Part shown: one piece after another, positions 47,658 through 58,800 of the stretch
Layout: every line of letters starts with the position of its first letter
Numbering within the stretch: the first letter of the stretch is position 1
Source of the DNA: Benincasa hispida
Taxonomy: Eukaryota; Streptophyta; Magnoliopsida; Cucurbitales; Cucurbitaceae
NCBI RefSeq assembly: GCF_009727055.1
Contig: NC_052353.1
Coordinates: 42,569,483 to 42,633,482, forward strand
DNA: 64,000 bases
Direction of reading: 5' to 3'
The notes under the pieces: model-generated
Told to the model about the DNA's origin: nothing
Seen by the model: the letters and a program-made list of their open reading frames with translations, nothing else
The model's database searches: none
Translations under genes and position numbers: made by a program

Positions 47658-50263
47658 AGTATTTCGTTCATGAATGAGAGGATGAAGGAGGGACGGATAA
47701 GAAAAACTAAGCTTCTCATAAAGCTGTAAAGAACTACCATTTCCACCAGATTCCCGAAGCAACACATCCATTGCGAAAGAATGATTTTTGCAACATTAAG
47801 AAGTATATGATGCATGTACTGATTCGTACTTCGACAAAAATTGATATGCTTAATTATGATCTTCAGATGTTAATAAGCAAGGTTCATAAGTAACAAAGCA
47901 ATCATATTAGGGGGAAAACACAAATGTTCGAGAAAACAAAGGAAAAATGTTAAACTTTGATTTGACTAAACCTCTTTGAAAGTTTTGCAAGTAGCCAATC
48001 TGTATTCAAAATAAATGTTTCCAAATTTATGTCTCTTTGTCTGTATTTTCTACGGTCATCTCTGACTCGGTTCCTAGCCTGACCTATACCTACTGAAAGT
48101 TTAGTAAACATGGCCTAAAGCAAGGAAGTTTCCTTTTATATTGCATCTGTAATAAGGCTAAATCACTTAAAAACATATACAATTAAAGCTTTAATATAGA
48201 CAAGCTTTTAGCTGAGAAACCATTCAAAGAATTTTGCTAATATATAGATCCTTGATATATTTGAGGTTACTAACCAATTACACTAAAAAATGCTTTAAAT
48301 TCAGTATAACAATATCATTGAAGTTGGTTGTCTATGAATGATAACTAAAGGTGTCCACAGTTTCAATTCAAACAAATCAATACAAGGTTTTGAATGGGAA
48401 AGGACCTCATCATTGTTCGGAGAAAAATCAGATTACGATGTTATTCCACGAACAACAGAGCTTACTAAACTCAACTTCAGTCCAAGTCAGAGCATTCCAT
48501 GCCCTTTCTAGCTGCATGAATAAATAAATCATATTGGAGCGATCAAATGGATTAAATTATCTGAATGGGTCAAATTCTACAGTCATTTGCACTTGCCAAA
48601 ACAGAATAGTATCATCTTCTAGAAGAAAATACATACAGTTATTTCAATTGGCCAGTCCCCCAAAACTACTTGAGCACCAATTTCTTCAGATGCTTTACGA
48701 GCAGCTCGAAACTGCATGATTAATAAGAGTTTCATGAACTAGTTGTAGATATGCAGACCTATACACTGGTACATCTAGAAATTAATTGGTCATTTGAAAA
48801 GCTGTTTATTAAAGTACCTCGTCTCCAAAAGGACGGTTGACATCTGATGAAATTTTGGATGAAAAAACTGCGAGAAGCAGACGCAAAGCAAGAGCAATTT
48901 GACCTCCTGAAAAATGGGAAAGTTTTAGATAACTTTTATGCCAAAAACAAACATACAAAATGGTACTCCTTACCTAAGTTTATGCTGCGACCAACAACAC
49001 CCAAAAAATCATCCCCACTCAAGGAGAACATGCTGGATTTTAGTTTTTGGACTGGCTCACCAGTATCTAAAGTATACATGATACCAGCTCTAGAACAAAT
49101 GTCTGCATTAAGATCATGTTGATTTTTACAAAAAAAAAAACACACAAAGAAAGATGATGAAGATAATAATTGATGAAGATAAAATTGTCAATATCACACA
49201 AAATGAAGGTGTATAAGATGTTAGAGTCCAAAGATTGTTTAGCCAGTTACCAAGAACCGAGAAAAATTGTGCCTATCTTATAGGCATTGTTAGAGTAGTT
49301 CAACAATGTCTATATCCACTAAAGCATATCAGAGCCATCAATTCAGTCACAAAGAAAGATGATGAAAATAATAATTGATTGTTATATTTTTTTCAATATA
49401 TCGACTGTCATAGACGGTGCACCATCATGACACACGACTCTCACCTATAATAAGCACTGAAAAATACAACATAACACCATTCTCCTATAAACATGGAAAA
49501 TTGCAAGACCTCCTGAGGAATGCTATTAATTTTCAATTATGGTGTCCTATCCTCAATACTCATCAGCTCAGCAAGCAAGTGATTATTCCTTAACATTTCA
49601 TTTTCATGTTGGTAAAACTCTCGAGGGTTTAGTTTGGTTACCTTAACAGAGCAATTCATAAACAAATTTGATAAAAATAGAGAAATAAATAAAGAGTTAT
49701 TAATGTATAAAATGTCCATTCAGTAAGTTCATAAAATACTCACATCCTATCCAGGGGCCACCAAACCTTTATTCTCCTACCAACCAATTCCTCTCTAGCA
49801 CTTGATATGTCCATTACTTGAAACGAACTTAAACAATACAAGTTAACAGAAGCCACAAAAATATATCTTTAAAAAAAAAAAAGATATGCATCTAAGTTGG
49901 GAATCAGGATTTTCTTTGTATGTGTTAAAAGTTAACATACTATGAAGTATAATCCACTTATCTATGTGATATAATAGCAATGACCAAATAACAGCCTACG
50001 ACTTAAGCTTCCAAGACTGATACTTCAATCAAATTCTTACATGTACCTCAGCGACGATGTCATATGAAAATAAACAAAGACAGAAATATCTCAAGAAAGT
50101 ACCCTCAAAGCATGTGAGTGTCATAGTTATGGAAGCAGACAAAGGAAGATTATAAAAGTCTTACCTCTTTTCCCATAATGGCATGCTTCCTCGTAGCTTT
50201 TGCCTGGGGGGTTTCTTCCAAGTAATCATCACCATCTAACTTGGCGGATTTGGAATCCTTTAC
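47658..50263 (-). pseudogene. Captured TraB-domain gene fragment inside the CACTA element
   Basis: Minus-strand exons with consensus splice sites: 50263-50165 (99 bp, open, identity uncertain); 49102-48974 (DICSRAGIMYTLDTGEP ... GDDFLGVVGRSINL); 48906-48818 (GGQIALALRLLLAVFSSK, then ISSDVNRPFGDE); 48711-48637 (FRAARKASEEIGAQVVLGDW); 48511 to about 48410 (LERAWNALTW, then frame breaks); and about 47785-47658 (SSLQLYEKLSFSYPSLLHPL, then IHERNT). The three middle exons join in phase. This corresponds to the central and C-terminal part of the plant TraB/PrgY-gumN family (Arabidopsis At5g52030 and At2g32340 type, by memory). The N-terminus and the end are missing, introns are retained, and at least one exon has a frame break. 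The capture was therefore at DNA level and the copy is not a working gene. Confidence 0.78.
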
Positions 50264-50439
50264 CTATTCAGAATGTGGAAAGACGTCATATGGTGGTGGA
50301 ACAGAAGAGTAAAGGAGATATTTTATTAAATATGTACTTCAAGATCAACATGTGGTTTAATGATGAATAAGGAAGGAAGAATATTTGGTGTACCTCACAG
50401 GTTGATGGTTTATGAATATTTGGTGTACCTCACATGTTG

Positions 50440-50660
50440 ATGGTTTATGAATATAAAAAATAACGTGCTTCTGCTAAAAACATACCATGGATGGACGACA
50501 CCATAGCTAGACCACCACGGACAGATGGCACCATGAACGAACCACCACGGACGGACGGCGGACAACCACAAATGGACGATGGGCAACCTGATTTGCACAG
50601 CCAAGCTTGGACGATGGACAGCCTTTCGCATGACCAAGGCTTGGGGTAAAAGAGAAATGA
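50440..50660. repeat. CCACGGACGGA-type short repeat inside the CACTA element
   Basis: Imperfect copies of ACCACCACGGACGGATGGCA and related GGACGATGGGCAACC words; they create a minus-strand open frame of 88 codons that looks like repeat-derived sequence, not a gene. Confidence 0.55.
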
Positions 50661-50897
50661 AATGGTTTGGCAGCACGAGAATGAAAATAGAAAAATTAGG
50701 GCTTTTTCATTAAAGTAAGAAAAAGAAATAATAAATCAGACCTTTAATGTCAGTTTTAAAAACCAACATTAAAGCCTGTCTTCAATGTCAGTGTAAAACC
50801 AACATCAAAGATCCGTGTTTTTTTTTTTAAAAAACCGACATTGTATCTCCAGTTTCACTTTTTCCAACCGACATTAAAGGCCAAAATTCTTGTAGTG

Positions 50898-51430
50898 AAT
50901 TAGTCCAAATTAGCCAATTCTAGTTGGTTGGCTAAATTTCTAGATCGAATATCATGAGACTTCACATGTGGGGATATTTTTTCTTGATCAATTATAAAAA
51001 AAAACTTCTTCATAATACCACAGCCAGATTCATCCTAGAGATACCTAAACAAAGTAAAAGTTATTATTTAAACATGAAACAAAATACACATGAGTGAATC
51101 TAGATGAGTAATACTTACAAAATGTATGTCAAAATACACATGTAACCAATTTCAATCATATTGCAATATTGGATCAGATCATCGCGGTCTAAATAAACAA
51201 TTTTGTCTTTTCTAAATATATGCTAGTTTAAATTGATACAGATCATGTCTACATCGTTCATGTTGTGTATGACATGTCCATTCAAGAGTTTGATGGTGCC
51301 ATTGGTGTCCGTATATTTGGAGGAGTGGCCGACACTCTTAATTGTTGAATGGTCCTACATAACCAAAGTTACAAAAATTCAAAGTACGAAAAATAATAAA
51401 TAACCAAACTCATATACTGAATGTTGCGAA
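50898..51430 (-). mobile_element. Old CACTA element, right part
   Basis: It continues the protease gene (see the exons at 50898-51211). No right terminal CACTA end is found; homology stops about 51430, where copia-derived sequence begins, so the transposase half is gone. Confidence 0.6.
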
Positions 51431-51479
51431 ATCGACAATTAAAGAACAAAAAAAAGGAACATAGAGTAGGGAAGATCGA

Positions 51480-51720
51480 CATACAGATATACGTGGTTTA
51501 CTAACAGTGTGTTATCAACTTGCCGATTTATTCACTAAGCCTATGATAGCTCCGCGATTATAGTTTCTTAGAGACAAACTTATGCCTCAGTCCAAATATT
51601 AGTTTGAGAAAGATGTTAATGACTGTTTACAAATCAGTTTGTTTTGTTAAATATTTTGTTATTTCCGGTTAAAGACGTTTTGTGCTTTTAGTTATGAACC
51701 TTTTCTATAAATTACTTTGT
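51480..51720 (+). pseudogene. Copia pol 3' end and LTR start, remnant
   Basis: The plus frame reads VYQLADLFTKPMIAPRL, then FLRDKLMPQ (about 51511-51590), the conserved QLADxFTK end of Ty1/copia RNase H. AT-rich sequence with a TATA-like CTATAAATTA (about 51704) follows. Only the last few dozen codons are left. Confidence 0.65.
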
Positions 51721-53224
51721 ATTTTTTAAGTGAGTAAATAAGAAAACTTTTTTCGTTTTTCTGAAAGATTATTACATTTTTCATAGCACAATAACGATCG
51801 ACATTTAATTCCTATAATTATTATTATGTTTTGATTCCAAAGATATTCACACGTAGATATTGCTTGACTTTTCTTTTCTTTTTCTCTCTCTGTTTTTTGA
51901 AAGAAAAATATTGCTCGATTTAGGTTCAAAATGATTTAAGTTTTTCATTTATGGGTCTTTGTTTTAGCATTAGTTCGAATTAAAATAATTAAGAATGGTA
52001 GTTCGTGACCTTTCGATGTCATTGGACCTACTTTTAACGCGTTTCATATGTCAATTCTTTTGAAATAAACTAATAAATTGAAAAGGTGTTTGCATTTTTG
52101 TTTTAATAGAAAGATAAAAAGAAAAGGTGTTTGCATTATATTGTCACACCACAAAATTAAAGTGCGAACATCATTCAATCTATTTTAATCCTTTACCATT
52201 AAAATCATAAATTTACTTCATATATTTATAAAAATTTTAAAGTTTATAGATGTATACAGCACAAATTAAAATTTTAAAGTTAAAATTAGTTAGAAAAGAA
52301 TTTTGGACATATATATATATACAATTTTGGAGGATTTCATAGAGATGGGTAGAAAATCTGGAGATAATTCCACAAATAATATATATTTGCTTTAAAAATG
52401 ACAAAAATAGGGTGGTAGAATTTTTTTTTGAAAATATTGTTGTTAAAAAAACAAATGTCTCATTCAGGGTGCACTGAAAAGTATTGACAAAATTGAGTTA
52501 AGAAAATCGTGTAGACTTCCAAGTCCACTTTTCCTTTTGGTCGAATTTGTTCCATGTCACCGGCACATGATTCAATGTTTGATTAAAAATAAATCAAAAT
52601 CCATGGAGTTCCTTAAAAAAAACAACAAAGGCCAAAAATAGATCTTATAAAAGCACAATAATTAGGTATGAGGATGGTTTAATTGACTTAAAATTTATAC
52701 TATCGATTTCGAGATTAAATATTTAATTCTCCTCCATCTTATATACCGTAAAAAAATAATAATCAAAATAGATAAAAAAAAAATTAAATTAAATACATAA
52801 TATTTATTTAATCTATACAATATTAAAAGAGACTATGAGAGCAAAATTTTTAATCTCTCTATATCCTTAACGTTTTCAATAATGATTATTTTGTACTTCC
52901 ACTCACATTTAAATATAGATATAGATTAAAAAAATATTATTTGACATTTATTAAAGCTAGACTAATTATTTTTTAACATTAAAATGAATATGGAAATTAA
53001 AGTAAAGTAGAGGACCAAATTTGAAAGATGGAAGGGTCGGGGTCAGAAGAGAACTAGACCTCATAAACCTAAATTTCTAAGGCACGTGCGTTTGACTTTG
53101 ACGTACCACCTAATTTTTTACAAGGTTTTTTTTTTAATTAGAAAAAATATATAGTTCATTAGCTTTGTTTTCTTTTGAAATTACGAAATGAAAGAAAAAA
53201 TGGTTTAACAAAAAAAAAAAAAGT
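51721..53224. other. AT-rich intergenic DNA
   Basis: Simple AT-rich sequence, no genes. A GATTTCGAGATTAAATATTT motif near 52700 (box B-like, after GGTTTAATTGACTTAAAA) could be a decayed SINE. Confidence 0.4.
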
Positions 53225-53640
53225 GGTATTCATCTCTAGGTTGGTTGGTTCACAAACATGAGTTGAATTGAGTGGATAAAATATACTAACTAATTATTTG
53301 GCTCACCAATTTTAAATGCTAGTAGAGTTGAGTTGGTATATCTTATCAACTCACCCCAACTCACATCAACTCTCTTTTTCCAATGTTTTCAATGATTTCA
53401 TTCATTGGTCACCGTCGACGACTACCACTATCACATTCTGGGAACCAACTTTGACACTATTTTCATACAGCCAACTCCGACGACCAACTCTGGACTCTGA
53501 CAACCACATTTGATGACAAGTTCGACGACCACCTTTGTATGACAAATTTCGATGACCAATTTCGGGCCTTGAAAACCACCTCCGACAATAAACTTCAATG
53601 ATTAACTCCGACGACCACCTTCGTCTAACCAACTTACTTT
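53225..53640. repeat. Harbinger/MITE-like ends with ACTCAACTC words and CGACGACCA repeats
   Basis: GAGTTGAATTGAGTGG and GAGTTGAGTTGG face CAACTCACCCCAACTCACATCAACTC over about 130 bases (53260-53380), like the subterminal repeats of the Harbinger element at 42420-42628. From 53410 to 53640 imperfect ACTCCGACGACCACC repeats follow. Confidence 0.45.
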
Positions 53641-54500
53641 AACAAATTTAAGGATGTTGTGGCAGTTGTCCCTTAAGTTGTTGAAATGCTTGTCCCTTGG
53701 ATTGTCCTTTAGGATGTCTCTTGAATTGCAGCTTCTGATGAAATATATTTTCCTCATTTGGAAAATTTTTGGTATTTGTTTTTGTAGATTTCTTTCCTTC
53801 TCAACTTTGTACTTGTTGGGTTTGGATTGTTTTCTCCTTTTTCATTGTGCATATTTAAGAAAATATTGCTCTCTTTTTAGGGTTGCCACTTTGAAGATTT
53901 TTGGGTCGTTGTCATATGTTTGTGCCAAAAATAAAAGTGTGCCAATCAGCGTGATTGTGAAGCTTTTGCTACTATTGATCTTGAGTGATTCTCTAAACCA
54001 TATTAAATCATTCTACTGTGTATCTTGAGAAGAGATTCTTATTCTTAGTAGGAGTCTAAATTTTTCAAATGAAATGGTCTTCATTTGAAGGTGGAAAGAT
54101 AAATACTCTTATTAAGAGGGAGCCTCACACTTAGAAGGAGCCTTAGTGATTATTCACTAATATACTGACACTTAGGGGAGCCTAAGTTTCATTAAGAGAT
54201 AGTTTCACATTCAAGGGAAGCCTAAGTTTCATTAGGGGGGGGGGGGAGTTCATACTTATGAGAAGCCTAAGTAGTCATCTACTAAATTAGGCTATCTGTA
54301 TGTCATTGAAATTGTTGTTTAATATAGATGAACACAACGTTGTAATCGTTTGACTTTATATTTGTGAAATTATCTTTCCTGAGCACATTGTCACTCAAAC
54401 CTAGGTGGTATTGCACCAAACTTAGTTATTAATCATTATGTTTTGCCATTTAATGTTTTTATTTGTGCTTTACAATACTATGTCCTTGAAATTGTTACAT
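53641..54500 (+). repeat. Degenerate copia-like remnant with AGGGAGCCTAAG repeats
   Basis: A plus frame contains LKIFGSLSYVCAKNKS (about 53895-53940), reminiscent of the LxxFGCxxYV phrase after the copia integrase core. It is followed by repeated GGAGCCTAAGTTTCATTA-type blocks and a G-run (54236-54247) resembling a polypurine tract. Assignment is tentative. Confidence 0.35.
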
Positions 54501-54530
54501 AACATTGTGTTTAACAAGTTATACTGTGTG

Positions 54531-54622
54531 ATAGATAATTCTTTTTCTTTCAACTTTTAACCTTAAACTTTTATTCATAGATAATTCTTTTTCTTTCAAC
54601 TTTTAACCTTAAACTTTTATTC
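54531..54622 (+). repeat. 46-bp perfect tandem duplication
   Basis: The unit beginning ATAGATAATTCTTTTTCTTT occurs at 54531-54576 and is repeated at 54577-54622. Confidence 0.95.
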
Positions 54623-55073
54623 AATACTAGCTTTCAACATTTAATGTTAATGCTTACTAATTAATTGAAAATAATTAAAACAATTATAATCAATGAAGTT
54701 TTTCTATTCTTCCATCGGTATTAAAATTAATTTTTAAATTTCGCTTCTTAATAAATTTTAATTGATTAATAGGGTAATTGAAATTGGTAATATTTTTAAG
54801 GATAATAACCAAGTATATAACATTATTTTAAAAAAATTATAAATATTTAATCCTTTTGATCCTAGAGTTTTTCAAGAATAGGTTAATTTGGTCTTTAATA
54901 TTTCACATTGGCAATTTCAGTCCTCGAGTTTTCAATGATAAGTTTAAAAGATCCTTTTCCTACCAATAAAATCATTAAATTTAATCATAAAATTGACTAA
55001 ATATTGATTGTATTTAAAAAAAATTTCCTCTTCTCTCTTGTCCGCTCTCTTCTTTCCGTCCTCTTTCTTCATT

Positions 55074-55256
55074 TTTCATTTTTTCCCTGCAAATACAAAC
55101 TCAAAGTGTCATTTAAAATTTTGATGTTTTGTTGCTATTTTTGCTTTAATTTCTTCTCTCTAAAACCTCAACCCTCTATTAATTAATCTTTTTTCATTTT
55201 TTCCCTGCAAATACAAACTCAAAGTGTCCTATTTTTGCTTTAATGTCATTTCAAAA
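55074..55256 (+). repeat. Direct duplication at 118-bp spacing
   Basis: A 36-37 base block containing CCCTGCAAATACAAACTCAA at 55074-55110 recurs at 55192-55228, in each case followed by CTATTTTTGCTTTAAT sequence. Confidence 0.85.
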
Positions 55257-55369
55257 TATTTTTTTTTTGAGTCATCTTCCTAGATCAGCATTTAGTCAAT
55301 TTTATGATTGAATTTAATATTTTTATTAAAGAGACAGTTGTAAATATAGACATTAGATAAAAATTATTA

Positions 55370-55560
55370 GTAGATATAACTTAATATAAAAAAATTGTAA
55401 ATATAGCCAAATTTAAGTAGTCTATCAGTGATTGACCATACTATTAATAGGAGTTTATCAGTGATAGATCATATCACTGGTAAGAGTCTATCAACGATAC
55501 AAGTCTATCGTTGATAGACTTGTCTATATTTGTAATTTTTTAAAATGATGTTTTACACTT
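55370..55560. repeat. TCTATC/GATAGA inverted-repeat cluster
   Basis: Several copies of TCTATCAGTGATTGA-type words in both orientations occur here. ACAAGTCTATCGTTGATAGA plus CTTGT (55499-55523) is a near-perfect hairpin. I recognise this kind of motif as frequent in cucurbit genomes. Confidence 0.65.
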
Positions 55561-56256
55561 GATTATTATTCCTAAAAATATTATCAATTGCAATTATCCT
55601 ATTTATTAATTAGAATTTATTAAGAAGTGAAATTTTAAAATTAATTTTAATACTAATTGAAAAATGGAAAAACTTCATTGAGATCAAATGTATATATTCT
55701 TGAAAATTTAAAAATGAAAAAGGTGTTTTTTTAGAGATATTTTTCTTAAAAGTTCAATATGAATTTTTTATTAGAAAGAAAATTATTAGTAGAGTAAATA
55801 AGAAAAAGTAAAAGAGAGAGAAAAAAAAATGTGGATTTGAAGAAAGGGAAAATCATAGTACTTTCAATTCACACACCATTCCAAATAGAAGAGAAAAAAA
55901 AGAGAAGAAAGCATGAGTTGGACTCTGCTTTTTACGTACATTCAATTGGTTAACCATAGTTTGTCATGGTATATAATTGAAGTAGGCTGTAAAATAATTG
56001 CTACAAAATGATGGTTTCAACCTTAAAAGAAAAGAAAATATTATAGATTCAAGCAGTATTTAGAAACTTAATTTATCAAAAATTAAAATAAAAAAATTAA
56101 AATTCTATTTGATACTCATTTGACTTTTGGCTTTTAGTTTTTGAAAATTAAGCCTACAAATATTTCTTTCATCTCTAAATTTCTTGTTTTCTTATCTACT
56201 TTTTACATATGTTGTCAAAAATCAAGGCAAATTTTGAAAACTAAAATTAAACATCC

Positions 56257-56527
56257 GGCTCTATTTGGTAACCATTTCGTTTTTTTTTTATTTTAGAAAA
56301 TTAAGCCGAATTCCTGTTTATTTCTTACAATAATTTGCATATTTCTTAAGTACAATACTTGAATTCCTAGCCAAATTTCAAAAATTAAAAATTCATTTTT
56401 TTAGTTTTTTAAACAATTGATAAAAGGTAGATAATAAAGGAAGAAATTTGGAGATAGAAGTAGTGTTTATAGACTTAATTTTCAAAAACAAAAAAACCAA
56501 AAAATGAAATAGTTACCAAACAGAACC
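56257..56527. mobile_element. Small MITE, TTTGGTAACC family
   Basis: Left end GGCTCTATTTGGTAACCATT faces right end ATAGTTACCAAACAGAACC; internal AAATTAAGCC and GATAAAAGGTAGATAA match the other copies. Partial copies flank it (about 56107-56250 and 56620-56700). Confidence 0.65.
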
Positions 56528-57400
56528 GAAACTTGGAGATGTTATTTTTGTTTTCGAATTTGGTTAAGAAATTAACTCTAGTACTTAAGAAAGATGCAAA
56601 CCGTTATAAAAGAAATATGAAAAAAAATAGGCTTAATTTTTAAAAATAAAAAATAAAAAACAAAATAGTTATCAAATAAGATCCTAAATAGGTATCGAAT
56701 GAATTAAACCAAAACACAAAGTGGTGGACCTATGTAGGATTAGAAAGCTGCAAACGTTTTATGAACCATACAAATTTCAATGGTGCTAAGATGTAATCCA
56801 AAACAAATTCAAAAAGGTTGGGAAGTATTTTCTTTCTTTAAAATCATGGAAATTTCTAAGATAAGGATTGTTCAATTGAGGTTGGAAACTCTATTTTCTC
56901 ACCTACTCCAAACATATGGGACAAATTAAATGAAATCATCATACCTAAACCAAACCCTTTACAATGGTGATTTTTCAGGTTGAATTGTTTACAACAAATT
57001 ATAGATGAATTGTTAAAATTGAAGTTTCTTTTGCATTTTAAACCCTATATTCTTTCTCATAAAAGGATTTAAACCCTTAATCCTATTCTTACATAACCTA
57101 TAAAATAAACTATAATTTTAAACTTTTTTTTTTTTAAGAACAGTCTTATAAATTGATTTGTATCAAATTACACACATATAGCACATATTAAACACATATT
57201 AAGTGGAACAATAATGAGTTAAAAAAAGATTTCTTTTGCCTAAAAATGATTTTGTTCATTTTTTAAAAAAATATATGTTTTCAGTGGTATGGTTTTGAAA
57301 TTTAGGTTTGTTTCTCTTATATTTCATACTATGCATATGGGTTTTATATTTTTGGGAAAAAAAATACTCGAATTTTTAGTTAAAACTATAAACAAAAACT

Positions 57401-57702
57401 GGTCCCGTTTAGTAATCATTTTTTTTTTGTTTTTTGTTTTTGAAAATTAGGTCTATTTCCTTTCATTTTCTTGTCATGATTTGTATTTTTCTTAAACACA
57501 ATAGTAGCATTCTTATTCAAATTCTAAAAACAAAAACAAGATTTTAAAAATAACTTTTTTTAGTTTTTAAATTTTGATTTGGTTTTTAAAAACATGGATA
57601 GAAAGTAGATAAGAACGCAAAAAACCTAAAGGTAGAAGAGATATTTGTAAATTAAATTTTAAAAAAATAATAATTAAAAACTAAAATGGTTACTAAATGG
57701 GA
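57401..57702. mobile_element. Small MITE, TTTGGTAACC family
   Basis: GGTCCCGTTTAGTAATCATT and AATGGTTACTAAATGGGA form terminal inverted repeats of about 20 bases around 302 bp of AT-rich sequence. Confidence 0.7.
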
Positions 57703-58240
57703 TTTAAATGTTTATCGAATACGGCCAAAATAATACTTTGTTATCCTATCTTTGTATCTCTTAAATTAGGGGATGCTTATAAATTATTTTGCATCATTCA
57801 CTTCTTCATCAAAAACAAATTCTTACATTACGTATGAATCTAACACATTATACATGTGAGCAATGAACATGTGCAACGCACATGGGGGGTTGAAGTTTTG
57901 ATTTAAATTTTAAAAATAGTATTTAACTTTCTAAAAAACCAAAACTACAATGCAAAATGCATGATATAACATATACGAGAGTTTTTTTAAAGAAGATGTT
58001 AAATTATATAATAATACCATTGAACTTTACCATTTGTTATAAAAAATATATCTATATGTTCAAAAGTTTCAATATTACCGTTTCAAAATACCCTTAAGTC
58101 TAAATTCTTGTGAATTTTAGATGGAAATTGAGACATGAAATAGTGTAACTATGACCTAGTGTTACAGAAAGACTCGAAAATAAGAAGAACATCGCTTCAG
58201 ATAGTTAAACCGTTGTCGACATCTTTCTATTACGTGTTGT
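57703..58240. other. AT-rich intergenic DNA
   Basis: Nothing recognised. Confidence 0.4.
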
Positions 58241-58800
58241 AACCACTAGAGCATCATCCTTGACTATAGCGTCTGCATATAAAAGGAAAATGAATTTAAG
58301 ATGAATGTAAAAGAGAATAAGAAAACGAGAGAGCAAGGACTTTGAAGAAGAAGTAATAAAAGAGAATCTCTCGATTTGCATAGTGGATGTAGGCCTTTGG
58401 CTGAACCACTTAAACTCCTGTGTCTTTTCTTTCTAACTCTACGATCGTTTAGCATTTACTAAAGTATCCGTTACATAATCATGTAGTTCCCATCGTATCA
58501 TGTACTTGATCGTTTAGCTCTATGTCCAATCGTCAATATGATCATTTAGTTCATCAGCTGTCGTCTACACGATTGTCTAGCTCTAGTCAACTATCGTCTA
58601 CACGATCGTCTAGATCCAGTCAACAGTCATCTACACGATCGTCTAGGGCTTCATCCTATCATTTAATGCTTGGAGATTTGTCTACACGATTGAGCTGCCA
58701 TTTGGTAAACGACAGAAGAATTTCAAGCCTCATCATACTTCCTCCCCTAATTCTTGAATTGTTATTGACCGTTAAATCTGAGTGATTTGTGATTGTGAAC
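58241..58800. repeat. ACGATCGTCTAG repeat region
   Basis: A 33-bp unit, starting CGTCTACACGATTGTCTAGC, occurs about 2.7 times at 58562-58650. Looser GATCGTTTAGC and GATCATTTAGTTC words surround it. The 33-base period keeps a serine-rich frame open (58522-58785), which I regard as repeat-derived. Confidence 0.7.

Larger units (their letters stand above)
46946..50897. mobile_element. Non-autonomous CACTA element carrying a captured TraB gene fragment (Pack-CACTA)
   Basis: The 3952-bp element begins CACTAGAAGAAATTC and ends AATTCTTGTAGTG, perfect or near-perfect inverse ends of the CACTA type, with the 3-bp duplication AAT. Subterminal TTTAATGTCGGTT-type repeats occupy about 290 bp at the left and 160 bp at the right. 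No transposase is visible; instead the interior holds minus-strand exons of a host gene with intact splice sites. It is inserted inside the protease gene of an older element of the same family. Confidence 0.9.
46236..51350 (-). pseudogene. Ulp1-like cysteine protease (C48) gene of the old CACTA element, interrupted
   Basis: Minus-strand exons, in order: 51211-51119 (DKIVYLDRDDLIQYC...GYMCILTYIL); 51044-50898 continuing at 46945-46919 across the nested element (CGIMKKFFFIIDQEK ... LVLIPYNTG); 46838-46732 (YHWILIVINLQ...FVYVLDSIQS); 46659-46593 (AKHDLQHHRSSPKWKPV); 46509-46414 (CPRQLDYVGCGYYVQKYIHK); and about 46310-46236 (NAYTQGEIDVIQTKCASF). The catalytic set of Ulp1/SENP proteases is recognisable: His in YHW, Asp in LDS, Gln in CPRQ, Cys in GCGYY. 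Two nonsense changes and one frameshift in a poly-A run mark it as dead. An exon further upstream (about 51245-51350) is likely but not recognised by domain. Many plant CACTA elements carry such an ORF beside the transposase. Confidence 0.85.

Noticed and set aside
53654..54028. 124-codon plus-strand frame rich in Leu and Phe
   Set aside because: Looks like frame-shifted remains of a copia polyprotein; no signal or gene context.
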